From Kosakonia pseudosacchari (lineage in GTDB: Bacteria > Pseudomonadota > Gammaproteobacteria > Enterobacterales > Enterobacteriaceae): 64,000 nucleotides of DNA. Below are positions 44,806 to 53,767 of the stretch, piece by piece. A model generated the notes under the pieces. The model was not told the DNA's origin, searched no databases, and saw nothing but the letters and a program-made list of their open reading frames with translations. The stretch covers positions 248,001-312,000 of the forward strand of contig NZ_FXWP01000009.1 in assembly GCF_900184035.1 (NCBI RefSeq). The letters run 5' to 3'. Positions within the stretch are counted from its first letter, which is position 1. Every line of letters begins with the position of its first letter. Both the position numbers and the translations under genes were made by a program.

Positions 44806-46383
44806 ATGATGAAATTCAAAAGACGTGTTGCGCGGGCGCTGGCGCTCCATTCCTCCCTCGGGCGCAGTATCACTTTTTTTATGGTTGGTCTGTTACTGGC
44901 GGGCAGCGCGACCAGCGCATGGACGTTATCGCGGGCATGGGAACGTGTCGTCGAAGACAGCGAACGGGATGCGATTAACCTTTCCGTTTCGCAGGCGCGC
45001 CAGGCGGAAGATACCTTTTTGCAAACGGAACTGGTGCTGCGGGACATTCGCCGCAGCCTGCCAGCAGACAGCATCGAAGGCCTTGATGTTCACCAGTTCG
45101 GCCTCTATCTCGCCGAGCTGGCAGAGCGGTTGCCGCAGTTGCATGGGCTGATGGTTTACGACACCCAGGGCAATATGAAAGCCACCTCGTTTGGCAAAAT
45201 TCCGGTGATGTCGAACAACAGCGATCGCGAATATTTTAATTACCACCGTCGTAACGGCCACGGCAGTATTCACATCGGGCATGTTATTCGCAGCCGTTCT
45301 ACCGGCGATCTGGTGATCCCGGTGTCGCTGCGCATCAGCGACAGTTCCGGCGGTTTTGCCGGTGTGCTGCTGGCGACGGTAAAAATCGACTATTTCCGCC
45401 ATTTCTACGGCTATTTCGAGCTGCAAAGCCGCGACATGCTGGCGCTGGTAAACACCGACGGCACTGCCGTCTATGTGCGCCCCTATGGCGATGAAATTAT
45501 CAACCGCAATCTCTCTGCCAGCCCGTTATTTACCCGCGAGCTGGCGAAAAAAGACCGGGGGAATGGCACCTGGGTCTCCGCGCTGGATCACATTGAGCGT
45601 ATTTATGGGTTTGCCCGGCTGGAACGCTATCCGCTGGTGGTGGCTGCGGGGTATGACAAACCCGCGTTGTGGAAAAGCTGGCTTAAAGATAGCCTGCCGG
45701 ATCTGGTGCTTAACGGCTTGCTGCTGCTGGGTACGTTGCTGATGGGGGCGATTATTTTCCGCCAGGTCAGGCTTAATGTGCGCAACCAGACGGAACTTGC
45801 CGTTCTGCGGGATGAATTAACCAGTATCAATCACACCCTGCAACTGATGGCGCTGGCCGACGGATTGACCGGGCTTGCCAACCGTCGCCAGTTCGATCTG
45901 TTTCTGGCAAAAAGCCTGAAAGCCTCTGCGGTGACGCAAAAACCCGTCTCGCTTATCATGCTCGATATCGACTTTTTCAAGCGTTATAACGATTTTTACG
46001 GTCACGTTGCCGGTGATAACTGCCTGCGAATGGTCGGCGAAATTCTGGCGAAACTGAAAGTACGCAGTCACGATTTGATTGCCCGTTACGGCGGGGAAGA
46101 GTTTGCCATTATCCTGCCCGATACCGGCCAGGAAGGCGCGCTGTTTGTCGCACGCCAGGCGGTCGCGATGGTGCGCAGCGCCAAAATTCCGCACACCAAA
46201 ACCAGTGGACAAAACAATGTTGTCACCATCAGCGCCGGGTGTTACAGCCTGATCGCCGATGCGAATTTTGATGATGCCATCCGGCTGAAAGAGGGCGCGG
46301 ATAAAGCGCTTTACCAGGCCAAAGTAGAAGGGCGCGATCGCGCGGTTGCCGCAACAGAAGCGTTGTTACGGCAAGCGGATTGA
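44806..46383 (+). CDS. membrane diguanylate cyclase with periplasmic double-PDC (dCache) sensor
   Basis: A 525-residue inner-membrane protein. TM1 is about 22-42, a periplasmic PDC/dCache-type sensor spans about 45-290 with DREYFNYHRRNG and GFAGVLLATVKIDYF typical of dCache_1, TM2 is about 300-320, and a GGDEF domain follows with RYGGEEF (signature 429-433). The inhibitory I-site RSHD is present five residues before the signature, so product feedback is expected. Context beside the BLUF-EAL phosphodiesterase gives an opposing synthase/hydrolase pair. It starts at ATGATG with GGGGGA upstream. Confidence 0.88.
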   Translation: MMKFKRRVARALALHSSLGRSITFFMVGLLLAGSATSAWTLSRAWERVVEDSERDAINLSVSQARQAEDTFLQTELVLRDIRRSLPADSIEGLDVHQFGLYLAELAERLPQLHGLMVYDTQGNMKATSFGKIPVMSNNSDREYFNYHRRNGHGSIHIGHVIRSRSTGDLVIPVSLRISDSSGGFAGVLLATVKIDYFRHFYGYFELQSRDMLALVNTDGTAVYVRPYGDEIINRNLSASPLFTRELAKKDRGNGTWVSALDHIERIYGFARLERYPLVVAAGYDKPALWKSWLKDSLPDLVLNGLLLLGTLLMGAIIFRQVRLNVRNQTELAVLRDELTSINHTLQLMALADGLTGLANRRQFDLFLAKSLKASAVTQKPVSLIMLDIDFFKRYNDFYGHVAGDNCLRMVGEILAKLKVRSHDLIARYGGEEFAIILPDTGQEGALFVARQAVAMVRSAKIPHTKTSGQNNVVTISAGCYSLIADANFDDAIRLKEGADKALYQAKVEGRDRAVAATEALLRQAD

Positions 46384-46386
46384 ATG

Positions 46387-46806
46387 TCAGAACAAGGATT
46401 TCGTTAGATAGTGGCGCTGCATCCCGGTGTGCGGATAATCCGGCAGCGACATGCGCACTGCATAACCGAGTTTTTGATAGAACGGCAGCGCCTGGAAACT
46501 GAAGGTATCCACCAGCGCATGGCGGCAACCCAGCATCCCTGCTTCCTGCTCTGCACGCTGCATCAGCTCTTTGCCCAGCCCGCTACCACGCCGATCCTCA
46601 TGCACCCATAAATAGTGGATATTCAGCCATCCCCCTTCCTGGCGGGCAATCAAACCGCCCTGCATGACACCCTGCTCGTCACGAAAATAGACGCCCAGAT
46701 GCGCCCATTCGCTCAGATTAACAAACTGCTGATTGTAGCGGCGCAAACCGGTAAAGAGTTCCTGCTGATCCTGTTCGGTCACCTCGTGTTTCACTATCAG
46801 CGCCAT
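46387..46806 (-). CDS. GNAT family N-acetyltransferase
   Basis: A 139-residue acetyl-CoA-dependent acyltransferase. The acetyl-CoA pyrophosphate loop [13 protein letters not shown] (R/Q-x-x-G-x-G/A) is near residue 72, and the C-terminal strand-turn FYQKLGYAV near 113 is typical. The acceptor is unknown. A GAGGAGAAG site precedes the ATG. It converges on the diguanylate cyclase with a 3-bp gap. Confidence 0.85.
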   Translation of the reverse strand: MALIVKHEVTEQDQQELFTGLRRYNQQFVNLSEWAHLGVYFRDEQGVMQGGLIARQEGGWLNIHYLWVHEDRRGSGLGKELMQRAEQEAGMLGCRHALVDTFSFQALPFYQKLGYAVRMSLPDYPHTGMQRHYLTKSLF

Positions 46807-46910
46807 TTTTCTCTTCTCCTCGTTGTATTTATCAGAATGATAACAGGTCGGTCAGCGGCGAGCGTCGTCTACCCTTAAAGACTGTTACCAATTCGCAAGG
46901 AGAAAGTACA

Positions 46911-48689
46911 GTGAGCATGAAAACCAGTGATTTCTTTGTTCAGCGTCTGAAAGAATGGGGCGTGACTCGCATTTACGGTTATCCAGGCGATGGCATCAAC
47001 GGTGTGCTGGGCGCCATCCAGCGCGCGAATAAAGCGGGCGACGGGATTGAATTTATCCAGGTTCGCCATGAAGAGATGGCCGCTTTTATGGCGGTCGGCC
47101 ATGCGAAGTTCACCGGTGAACTGGGGGTCTGCTTATCGACAGGCGGCCCTGGCGCCACGCATCTCCTCACCGGCTTGTATGACGCCAAAATGGATCACGC
47201 GCCGGTACTGGCGATCGCCGGGCAAGCGGAAACCACCGCGCGCGGTGCCAGCTATCAGCAGGAGATGAACCTGGATCGCGTTTTCGCCGATGTCGCCAAC
47301 TTCGTACAGGAAGCGGCTTCGCCCGCGCAAGTCCGGCATCTGGTCGATCGCGGCGTTCGTGTGGCCATGGCGCAAAACGGTGTCGGCGTGGTGATCATCC
47401 CCAAAGATGTGCAGGATGAAGCCTGGCAACCGCCCCAGCATGCGCACGGATTTACCCATTCGGGATCGGGGTATCAGCGGCCGCGCGTCATCCCGCATGA
47501 CGCCGATCTGCAACGGGCGGCAGCGGTGCTCAACGCCGGGAAAAAAGTGGCGATATTGATTGGCGCGGGTGCCCGCAATGCGGCGGTGGAAGTTGTACAA
47601 ACGGCAAATTTACTCGGCGCAGGCGTGGCGAAAGCCCTGCTCGGCAAAGATGTGCTGCCTGATGATGCGCCATTCGTCACCGGCTCCATTGGCCTGCTGG
47701 GCACGGAACCGTCGTGGAAGCTGATGCAGGAGTGCGACACGTTATTGATGATCGGGAGCGGTTTTCCGTGGACGGAATTCCTGCCGCCGGAGGGTAAAGC
47801 GCGCGCGGTACAAATCGATATCGACCCGGCGATGCTTGGTCTGCGCTACCCCTGCGACGTCAATTTACACGGTGACGCAGCCGAAACCCTGCGCGCGCTG
47901 CTGCCGTTGCTGACGCATAAAAGCGACCGTAGCTGGCAGGAGGAGATTGCCCGCCAGGTGCGTGACTGGTGGCAACTGATGGAGCAGCGCGCGATGGCAC
48001 CCGCCAAACCGGTCAATCCACAGCGCGTGGTGTGGGAGATGTCTCCGCTGCTGCCGGACAACGCGATTGTCACCTCTGATTCCGGTTCCTGCGCGAACTG
48101 GTTCGCGCGCGACTATCGCGTAAAACAGGGGCAGCGCGCCTCGCTTTCCGGCGGGCTGGCCTGTATGGGCGCGGCGGTGCCGTACGCCATTGCCGCGAAA
48201 TTTGCCGCGCCGGAAAAACCGGTGGTGGCGCTGGTGGGCGACGGCGCGATGCAGATGAACAACATGGCCGAACTGATCACCATTCAGAAATACTGGCAAC
48301 AGTGGCAGGATCCCCGCTTAATCATCTGCGTGTTCAATAACCAGGATTTAAATCAGGTCACCTGGGAGCAGCGGGTGATGGAGGGCGATCCGCGCTTTGA
48401 CGCGACGCAGCAACTGCCGGACGTGAGGTATGCTGAGTTTGCCAAATCGCTGGGGTTACAGGGCATTTTTGTTGATACGCCAGAAGCGCTATCTGGTGCA
48501 TGGCAGCAAGCCCTGCAGGCCGATCGTCCGGTCGTGCTGGAGGTGAAAACCGACCCGGAAGTCGCGCCGCTGCCGCCGCATATTACGTTTAAACAGGCGA
48601 AAGCGTTTATGGCGTCAATGGTGAAGGGAGATCGCGGCGCGGTTCAGGTGCTGAGCGATACCGCCAGCCAGTTGTTCCATAAGAAGTGA
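46911..48689 (+). CDS. thiamine-diphosphate enzyme, pyruvate-oxidase (PoxB)-like
   Basis: A 592-residue ThDP enzyme with the three-domain layout: an N-terminal PYR domain with catalytic Glu in QVRHEEMAAFMA near 50, a central domain (about 190-340), and a C-terminal PP domain with VGDGAMQMNNMAEL and FNNQDLNQV, the GDG-to-NN ThDP/Mg motif. E. coli PoxB is 572 residues; this one is longer at its C-terminus and is a related paralog such as the pyruvate oxidase-like enzymes often called thiamine pyrophosphate-requiring protein. GTG 46911 is preferred because AAGGAG lies eight bases upstream; ATG 46917 would be 14 bases away. A strong bidirectional terminator follows. Confidence 0.85.
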   Translation: MSMKTSDFFVQRLKEWGVTRIYGYPGDGINGVLGAIQRANKAGDGIEFIQVRHEEMAAFMAVGHAKFTGELGVCLSTGGPGATHLLTGLYDAKMDHAPVLAIAGQAETTARGASYQQEMNLDRVFADVANFVQEAASPAQVRHLVDRGVRVAMAQNGVGVVIIPKDVQDEAWQPPQHAHGFTHSGSGYQRPRVIPHDADLQRAAAVLNAGKKVAILIGAGARNAAVEVVQTANLLGAGVAKALLGKDVLPDDAPFVTGSIGLLGTEPSWKLMQECDTLLMIGSGFPWTEFLPPEGKARAVQIDIDPAMLGLRYPCDVNLHGDAAETLRALLPLLTHKSDRSWQEEIARQVRDWWQLMEQRAMAPAKPVNPQRVVWEMSPLLPDNAIVTSDSGSCANWFARDYRVKQGQRASLSGGLACMGAAVPYAIAAKFAAPEKPVVALVGDGAMQMNNMAELITIQKYWQQWQDPRLIICVFNNQDLNQVTWEQRVMEGDPRFDATQQLPDVRYAEFAKSLGLQGIFVDTPEALSGAWQQALQADRPVVLEVKTDPEVAPLPPHITFKQAKAFMASMVKGDRGAVQVLSDTASQLFHKK

Positions 48690-48692
48690 TAA

Positions 48693-48725
48693 AAAAGCCC
48701 GGTGCGCATGGCGTACCGGGCTTTT
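48693..48725. terminator. bidirectional rho-independent terminator
   Basis: AAAAGCCCGGTGCGC (48693-48707) pairs with GCGTACCGGGCTTTT (48711-48725), one G-T wobble, 3-nt loop, with T-runs on both strands. It serves the ThDP enzyme gene and the convergent hydrolase gene. Confidence 0.92.
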
Positions 48726-48740
48726 GCAAAGCAGGGCGGA

Positions 48741-49562
48741 TTACAGTTTGTTCAGGAACGCCAGCAGATCGTCATTTAACTGATCCTGATGGGTAACCGC
48801 AAAGCCATGTGGGCCGTTTTCGTACACTTTCAGCTCCGCGCCTTTAATCAGTTCAGCCGATAATTTACCGGTCGCTTCAAATGGCACGACCTGGTCGTTA
48901 CTGCCGTGAATCACAAGCGTGGGCACATCTACTTTCGCCACATCCGGGCGGAAATCTGTTTCCGCAAACGCGGTAACGCAATCAAGCGTACCTTTCAGCG
49001 ACGCCAGCAGGGCGATATTCAGCGTTTGCGTCAGCACGCCGTCAGAGACTTTCTGCCCGGCGTTCAGGCCATAAAACGGCGTGGCGAAATCGCTGATAAA
49101 CTGCGCGCGATCTTTCAGCAGACCCGCTTTAATGCCGTCGAACACGCTTTTATCAACACCCTGCGGATGATCGTCGGTTTTGCCAAAAATCGGCGTCACC
49201 GCGCCGAGCAGCACCAGACCGGCGACGCGCGCGCTGCCGTAACGGCCGATATAACGGGTGACGTCGCCGCCGCCCATCGAGAAGCCAACCAGCGTCACAT
49301 CATGCAGATCCAGCGCGGTGATGAGATCGTTAATATCGGACGCAAAGGTATCGTAGTTGTAGCCATTCCACGGTTGATCGGAGCGACCAAAACCGCGGCG
49401 GTCAAACGCAATTACACGGTAGCCGCGCTCAGCAAGAAAATTCAGTTGGCTGTCCCACATATCGCCATCTAACGGCCAGCCATGGCTGAAGAGAACCGGC
49501 TTACCCGCGCCCCAGTCTTTGTAATAGATCTGCGTACCATCCTGTGTCTTGATTGTGCTCAT
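48741..49562 (-). CDS. alpha/beta hydrolase, cofactor-free haloperoxidase/esterase type
   Basis: A 273-residue cytosolic hydrolase of the non-heme chloroperoxidase family. The oxyanion segment FSHGWPLDGDMW, nucleophile elbow VGFSMGGGDV (Ser near 96), acid IHGSNDQVVP near 225 and the GPHGFAVTH His near 253 give a complete triad. Members hydrolyse esters and can perhydrolyse acetate to peracetate, which produces the haloperoxidase activity. No signal peptide. It is the last gene of a minus-strand run with the MFS, DoxX and amidohydrolase genes, or a separate unit 45 bp away. Confidence 0.85.
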   Translation of the reverse strand: MSTIKTQDGTQIYYKDWGAGKPVLFSHGWPLDGDMWDSQLNFLAERGYRVIAFDRRGFGRSDQPWNGYNYDTFASDINDLITALDLHDVTLVGFSMGGGDVTRYIGRYGSARVAGLVLLGAVTPIFGKTDDHPQGVDKSVFDGIKAGLLKDRAQFISDFATPFYGLNAGQKVSDGVLTQTLNIALLASLKGTLDCVTAFAETDFRPDVAKVDVPTLVIHGSNDQVVPFEATGKLSAELIKGAELKVYENGPHGFAVTHQDQLNDDLLAFLNKL

Positions 49563-49607
49563 CAGTCTTACCTCATTGTTGTGTTGTGGTTTTTAACTGC
49601 ATAACGC

Positions 49608-51242
49608 TTATCGTTGCGCGGGCGCGACCAGATGCCGGACAACCGGCGGTTCATCACCCTGATGAAAGGCCAGCACGCGCTCCCGAATCAGTTTGTCATT
49701 AACCGTGTGGCGTTCATGCTGGCGCAAATGCTCGATCCACGATCCCATCACCCAGGTTTCAACAAACACGCCCGGATGATGTGCGTCTTCATACACCGCC
49801 CAGCCCATCGCGCCTGTACGCCTGCGCACGCGGCGCATCTCCTGCATCGCACAGACAAAATCATGCGCATCTTGCGGTGACACCCGATATTCGCAGCTGA
49901 CCATTACCGGCCCGCGCTCATGGGGAATAGCGATTTCGGTAGCGAAACCCGCCGGGTCAATCATGTCGAGATCCAGCGCGGCGTCTTTTTCCAGCCGCCA
50001 ACGTAAAACTGTAGCAGTTCCCAGCACCATCCCCAGCGTGGCGGCACAAAGTGCCCAGGTCACGCCAAATTCCGACGCCAGCTTGCCCCAGATGGCGCTA
50101 CCGACCGTCATTGAGCCGAAAAACACCGTCAGGTAGACCGCCAGCGCGCGCGCTTTCACCCAGCGGGCCGCACTGCGCTGCGCGCCGACGTTAAGCGTCG
50201 AAAGCACGGCAATCCACGCGAAGCCGGTAAAAAACTCAAACGCGTTGAGCAGCCAGACATGGCGAATAAACGCCAGCGCCACCATGGTGACGGCAAACAG
50301 CAAGCTGGCGGCGACCATCATCTGGTCGGCATTCAGCCGCTTACGCAATTTAGGCAGCAGCATCGCGCCACAAATCGCGCCGAAGCCGATACAAGCCAGC
50401 ATGATGCCGTAACCGCCGGGGCCGAGACCCAGTTCGCGTCGCGCCACCAGCGGCAACATCGCCCATCCGGCGCTGCCAAACAGGAAAAACGCCACCGTAC
50501 GCGCCAGCACGTTGCGCAGCACTGGCGCGGCGTGAACATAGCGCAGACCACCGCGAATGGCGGTAAAGAAATGCTCCGGCGGCAGACGCTGAATGGTCAC
50601 CTGCGGCTGCCAGCGATAGAGCACCAACGCCACGCCCAGCACCGACAGGGCGTTCAGCAAGAACACCATCCACGGCCCGGCGAAAGAGAGCAGTAGCCCG
50701 CCCAGCGCCGGACCAATCGCGCGACTGATATTGATGCCCAGCGAATTGAGGGCAATTGCCGGGCTCAGTTCGCGCTTTTCAACCAGATCCGGCACCACCG
50801 CCTGGAAGGCAGGGGAGCTAAGTGCCGCGCCGGTGCTGAGTAAAAACGTCGCCGCCAGCAGCACTTCCGGCGTGACATTCCCGGTAAACGATAACAGCGC
50901 CAGACCGGCTGCCGCGCAGAACGTCCAGGCTTGCGAAAAGAGCAGGATTTTGCGCCGTTCAACGATATCCGCCAGTACCCCCGCAGGCAGTACAAACAGG
51001 AACATCGGCAGGCTGCTGGCCGCCTGTACCAGCGCGACCGCCAGCGGATCGGCGCTCAGCGAGAGCATAGTCCAGTTCACGCCGATGTCGCTCATCCATG
51101 AGCCGACATTGGACACCACCGTCGCTATCCATAGCATGCGGAAAACGCGCTGGCGCAGCGGCTGCCAGGCAGAAGCGGCTGGAGCAGCATCAATATCAGG
51201 TGACACTGTCACCGCTGCGTGCAGTTCGTTTTGTTGCGTCAT
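49608..51242 (-). CDS. MFS_3 (EntS-like) transporter with C-terminal alpha/beta domain
   Basis: About 544 residues. Twelve helices occupy residues 30-430, with SNVGSWMSDIGVNWTMLSLS at the start and LVEKRELSPAIALNSLGINI near 140, typical of the transmembrane secretion effector (MFS_3) family that includes the enterobactin exporter EntS. After the membrane part a soluble tail of about 100 residues (VMVSCEYRVS onward, ending VRHLVAP) looks like a ferredoxin-like barrel, found in many MFS_3 proteins. The frame extends 83 codons upstream through the doxX gene, but ATG 51242 (MTQQNELHA) is the real start: it overlaps the DoxX stop as ATGA. Confidence 0.82.
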   Translation of the reverse strand: MTQQNELHAAVTVSPDIDAAPAASAWQPLRQRVFRMLWIATVVSNVGSWMSDIGVNWTMLSLSADPLAVALVQAASSLPMFLFVLPAGVLADIVERRKILLFSQAWTFCAAAGLALLSFTGNVTPEVLLAATFLLSTGAALSSPAFQAVVPDLVEKRELSPAIALNSLGINISRAIGPALGGLLLSFAGPWMVFLLNALSVLGVALVLYRWQPQVTIQRLPPEHFFTAIRGGLRYVHAAPVLRNVLARTVAFFLFGSAGWAMLPLVARRELGLGPGGYGIMLACIGFGAICGAMLLPKLRKRLNADQMMVAASLLFAVTMVALAFIRHVWLLNAFEFFTGFAWIAVLSTLNVGAQRSAARWVKARALAVYLTVFFGSMTVGSAIWGKLASEFGVTWALCAATLGMVLGTATVLRWRLEKDAALDLDMIDPAGFATEIAIPHERGPVMVSCEYRVSPQDAHDFVCAMQEMRRVRRRTGAMGWAVYEDAHHPGVFVETWVMGSWIEHLRQHERHTVNDKLIRERVLAFHQGDEPPVVRHLVAPAQR

Positions 51243-51655
51243 GCCAGTGCTCCTTTCGCCGCCACGCGCAGCCGCCAGCTTCCCGGCCCGGTTAACAGCA
51301 AGGTGGTAAAGATAATCAGCAACAGCCAGCCAAATTGCCCCTCGACCAGCGACCAGTCCGCATGCACCACCAGCATCGCGACCAGCAGCACCACGATGAT
51401 CGGGAGACAGGCCAGCCGTGTGGCGACCCCGGCGATGATCAGCAGCGGGCAAACCACTTCGGCGAAAATCGCCGGTAGCAGGCTCATCCACGGCCCGAGG
51501 CCGAACGGATCTTCGATATGCGCCAGTTCGTTACTGAAATGCAGCACCTTTGGCAGACCATGCACATACAGCAACAACAGGCTGCCGGTCAGGCGCAGGA
51601 AGAACAGCCCCGCATCAACGCGGGGCGCAACAGTTGAGAAAGTGGATGTTTTCAT
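51239..51655 (-). CDS. DoxX family membrane protein
   Basis: A 138-residue protein with four hydrophobic segments and the DoxX hallmark arrangement: FLRLTGSLLLLYVHGLPKV, AIFAEVVCPLLIIAGVATRL, VVHADW and a final hydrophobic pair. DoxX proteins are small inner-membrane proteins linked to redox or thiol stress. The ATG at 51655 (MKTSTFS) begins just after the amidohydrolase stop; the longer frame overlaps that gene and is unlikely. Coupled to the MFS_3 gene by an ATGA overlap. Confidence 0.8.
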   Translation of the reverse strand: MKTSTFSTVAPRVDAGLFFLRLTGSLLLLYVHGLPKVLHFSNELAHIEDPFGLGPWMSLLPAIFAEVVCPLLIIAGVATRLACLPIIVVLLVAMLVVHADWSLVEGQFGWLLLIIFTTLLLTGPGSWRLRVAAKGALA

Positions 51656-51659
51656 GATG

Positions 51660-53534
51660 TCAGAACGCAAAGCAGCTGCAACCGAGCGCGCCCCAGAAGG
51701 CGTTCTCATCGGAAACCGGCATGGCGGCACCGCGTGCAACATCGTGCTGATGAATATGCACACCACACGGCCCTGAGCAGTGGTGTACCCCTGATGCCTG
51801 GCCAACTCGAGCGGCGTGCGGCGGCGCGCTGCGGTAATGACCCGGCACTTTCACTACCGGCGACCACTCCGGCAATACCGGGATTGCCGGCGGTGCCAGC
51901 GGGCCAAAGGTGCCAGCGGCATAAACAATCTCGCCGCCCACCACCGTCAGTACCGACTCAATCCCTTTGATCTCCTCTTCCGGCACACGGAAGTAGTCCT
52001 TGCTGAGGATGGCGAGATCGGCCAGTTGACCGACTTTAATCTGCCCTTTTTTCCCCTGTTCGCTGGAGAACCAGGCGCTGCCTTGCGTCCAGAGCAGCAG
52101 GGCGGTATCGCGATCGAGGCGCGCGCTGTGGTCGTACATTTGCATGCCGCCAACCGTTCGCCCGGAAACCAGCCAGTAAAGCGCCGTCCACGGATTGTAG
52201 CTGGCAACGCGCGTGGCGTCGGTGCCCAGACCAACCGGCAAACCGGCTTCCAGCATTTTCGCCACCGGCGGTGTCTGTCTGGTGGCCTGCTGGCCATAGC
52301 GCTCGGCGAAATATTCGCCCTGGAAGGCCATGCGGTGTTGAACCGCAATCCCGCCGCCAAGCGCTTTTACGCGCTCAATATTGGCTTCGGTGATGGTTTC
52401 CGCGTGATCGAAGAACCAGTGCAGACCGTTAAACGGAATATCGCGGTTCACTTTTTCGAACACATCCAGCATGCGGCTGATCGATTCGTTATAGGTGGCG
52501 TGCAGGCGGAACGGCCAGCGGTGCTCAACCAGATGGCGCACCACGCGCTCCAGCTCATCTTCCATACCGGGCGCCAGATCCGGGCGCGGCTCAAGGAAAT
52601 CTTCGAAGTCAGCGGCGGAAAAGACCAGCATTTCACCGGCACCGTTGTGGCGGAAAAAGTCGCTGCCCTGGCCCGGCGTTAACATATCGGTCCATTTTTC
52701 GAAATCTTCCAGCTCATGACCCGGACGCTGGGTGAACAGGTTATAGGCGATGCGAATGGTCATCTGCTGTTTGCTGTGCAGTTCGGCGATCACTTCGTAA
52801 TCTTCCGGGTAGTTCTGGAAACCGCCGCCCGCGTCAATGGCGCTGGTCAGGCCCAGGCGGTTGAGTTCGCGCATAAACTGGCGCGTGGAGTTGACCTGCT
52901 GCTCCAGCGGTAGTTTTGGCCCTTTCGCCAGCGTCGCGTAGAGGATCATCGCGTTTGGCCGCGCAATCAGCATCCCCGTCGGGTTGCCGTTGCTGTCGCG
53001 CTGAATTTCGCCGCCCGGCGGGTTAGGCGTCTCTTTGGTGTAGCCGACCACTTTCAGCGCCGCGCGGTTGAGCAGGGCGCGATCGTACAGATGCAGGATA
53101 AACACCGGCGTGTCCGGCGCGGCCTCGTTAATTTCGTCCAGCGTCGGCATACGGCGTTCGGCGAACTGGAATTCAGTCCAGCCGCCCACCACGCGAACCC
53201 ACTGCGGAGACGGCGTGCGCAGCGCCTGTTCTTTCAGCATTCGCAGGGCATCCGCCAGCGACGGCACCCCTTCCCAGCGCAGTTCCAGGTTGTAATTAAG
53301 GCCCCCACGGATCAGGTGCAGGTGCGAGTCATTCAGGCCCGGGATCGCCGTATGGCCTTTCAGATCGACCACCTTTGTGCGTTCACCACGGTACGCCATC
53401 ACCTCGGCTTCGGTCCCCACCTGGACAAATTTTCCGTCGCGGATAGCCACCGCATCGGCGAGCGGGTTTTCCCGATCAACCGTATGAAACTGACCATTAA
53501 GCAATATCAGTTCTGCATGTACGAGCGAATCCAT
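51660..53534 (-). CDS. YtcJ-like metal-dependent amidohydrolase
   Basis: A 624-residue cytosolic amidohydrolase_3 protein. It opens with LILLNGQFHTVDRENPLADAV-type N-terminal strands, then the metal motif PGLNDSHLHLIRGG (HxH near 68-70), HWFFDHAETI with metal His in the middle, and GTDATRVASYNP with the catalytic Asp near 450. The C-terminal 80 residues are Cys/His-rich (HHCSGPCGVHIHQ, CSCFAF) and could bind an extra metal. An AGGAGGAAGT site precedes ATG 53534; the frame extends 19 codons further but without a ribosome site. It shares a divergent promoter with an isochorismatase-type gene. Confidence 0.85.
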   Translation of the reverse strand: MDSLVHAELILLNGQFHTVDRENPLADAVAIRDGKFVQVGTEAEVMAYRGERTKVVDLKGHTAIPGLNDSHLHLIRGGLNYNLELRWEGVPSLADALRMLKEQALRTPSPQWVRVVGGWTEFQFAERRMPTLDEINEAAPDTPVFILHLYDRALLNRAALKVVGYTKETPNPPGGEIQRDSNGNPTGMLIARPNAMILYATLAKGPKLPLEQQVNSTRQFMRELNRLGLTSAIDAGGGFQNYPEDYEVIAELHSKQQMTIRIAYNLFTQRPGHELEDFEKWTDMLTPGQGSDFFRHNGAGEMLVFSAADFEDFLEPRPDLAPGMEDELERVVRHLVEHRWPFRLHATYNESISRMLDVFEKVNRDIPFNGLHWFFDHAETITEANIERVKALGGGIAVQHRMAFQGEYFAERYGQQATRQTPPVAKMLEAGLPVGLGTDATRVASYNPWTALYWLVSGRTVGGMQMYDHSARLDRDTALLLWTQGSAWFSSEQGKKGQIKVGQLADLAILSKDYFRVPEEEIKGIESVLTVVGGEIVYAAGTFGPLAPPAIPVLPEWSPVVKVPGHYRSAPPHAARVGQASGVHHCSGPCGVHIHQHDVARGAAMPVSDENAFWGALGCSCFAF

Positions 53535-53614
53535 ACTTCCTCCTGTCTGGCGGCTTAATGTGCCGCATGAGCATCTCGGCGGATTATGCAAAGCGTCGGG
53601 AAAGAATGAACAGT

Positions 53615-53652
53615 TATACGAACGTATAGGTATACGAAAGGATAGTTATACC
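53615..53652. promoter_or_regulatory. repeat cluster in the amidohydrolase/isochorismatase promoter
   Basis: TATACG-AA-CGTATA (53615-53628) is a perfect inverted repeat. It is followed by another TATACG at 53631-53636 and TTATACC at 53646-53652. Such clusters are the kind of multi-site operator bound by FixJ/NarL-type regulators, and a FixJ-type regulator is encoded at 60891-61511. Confidence 0.55.
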
Positions 53653-53767
53653 TTCAGATAATAGTTATGCCGGGGAGGGATACCTAACATACAGCCCACG
53701 ATAGCGATGGCGCGTGAGTTGCTGTCTGAACGTAACACTCCTCACTTTAAACTCTAAGGATGCTTGT

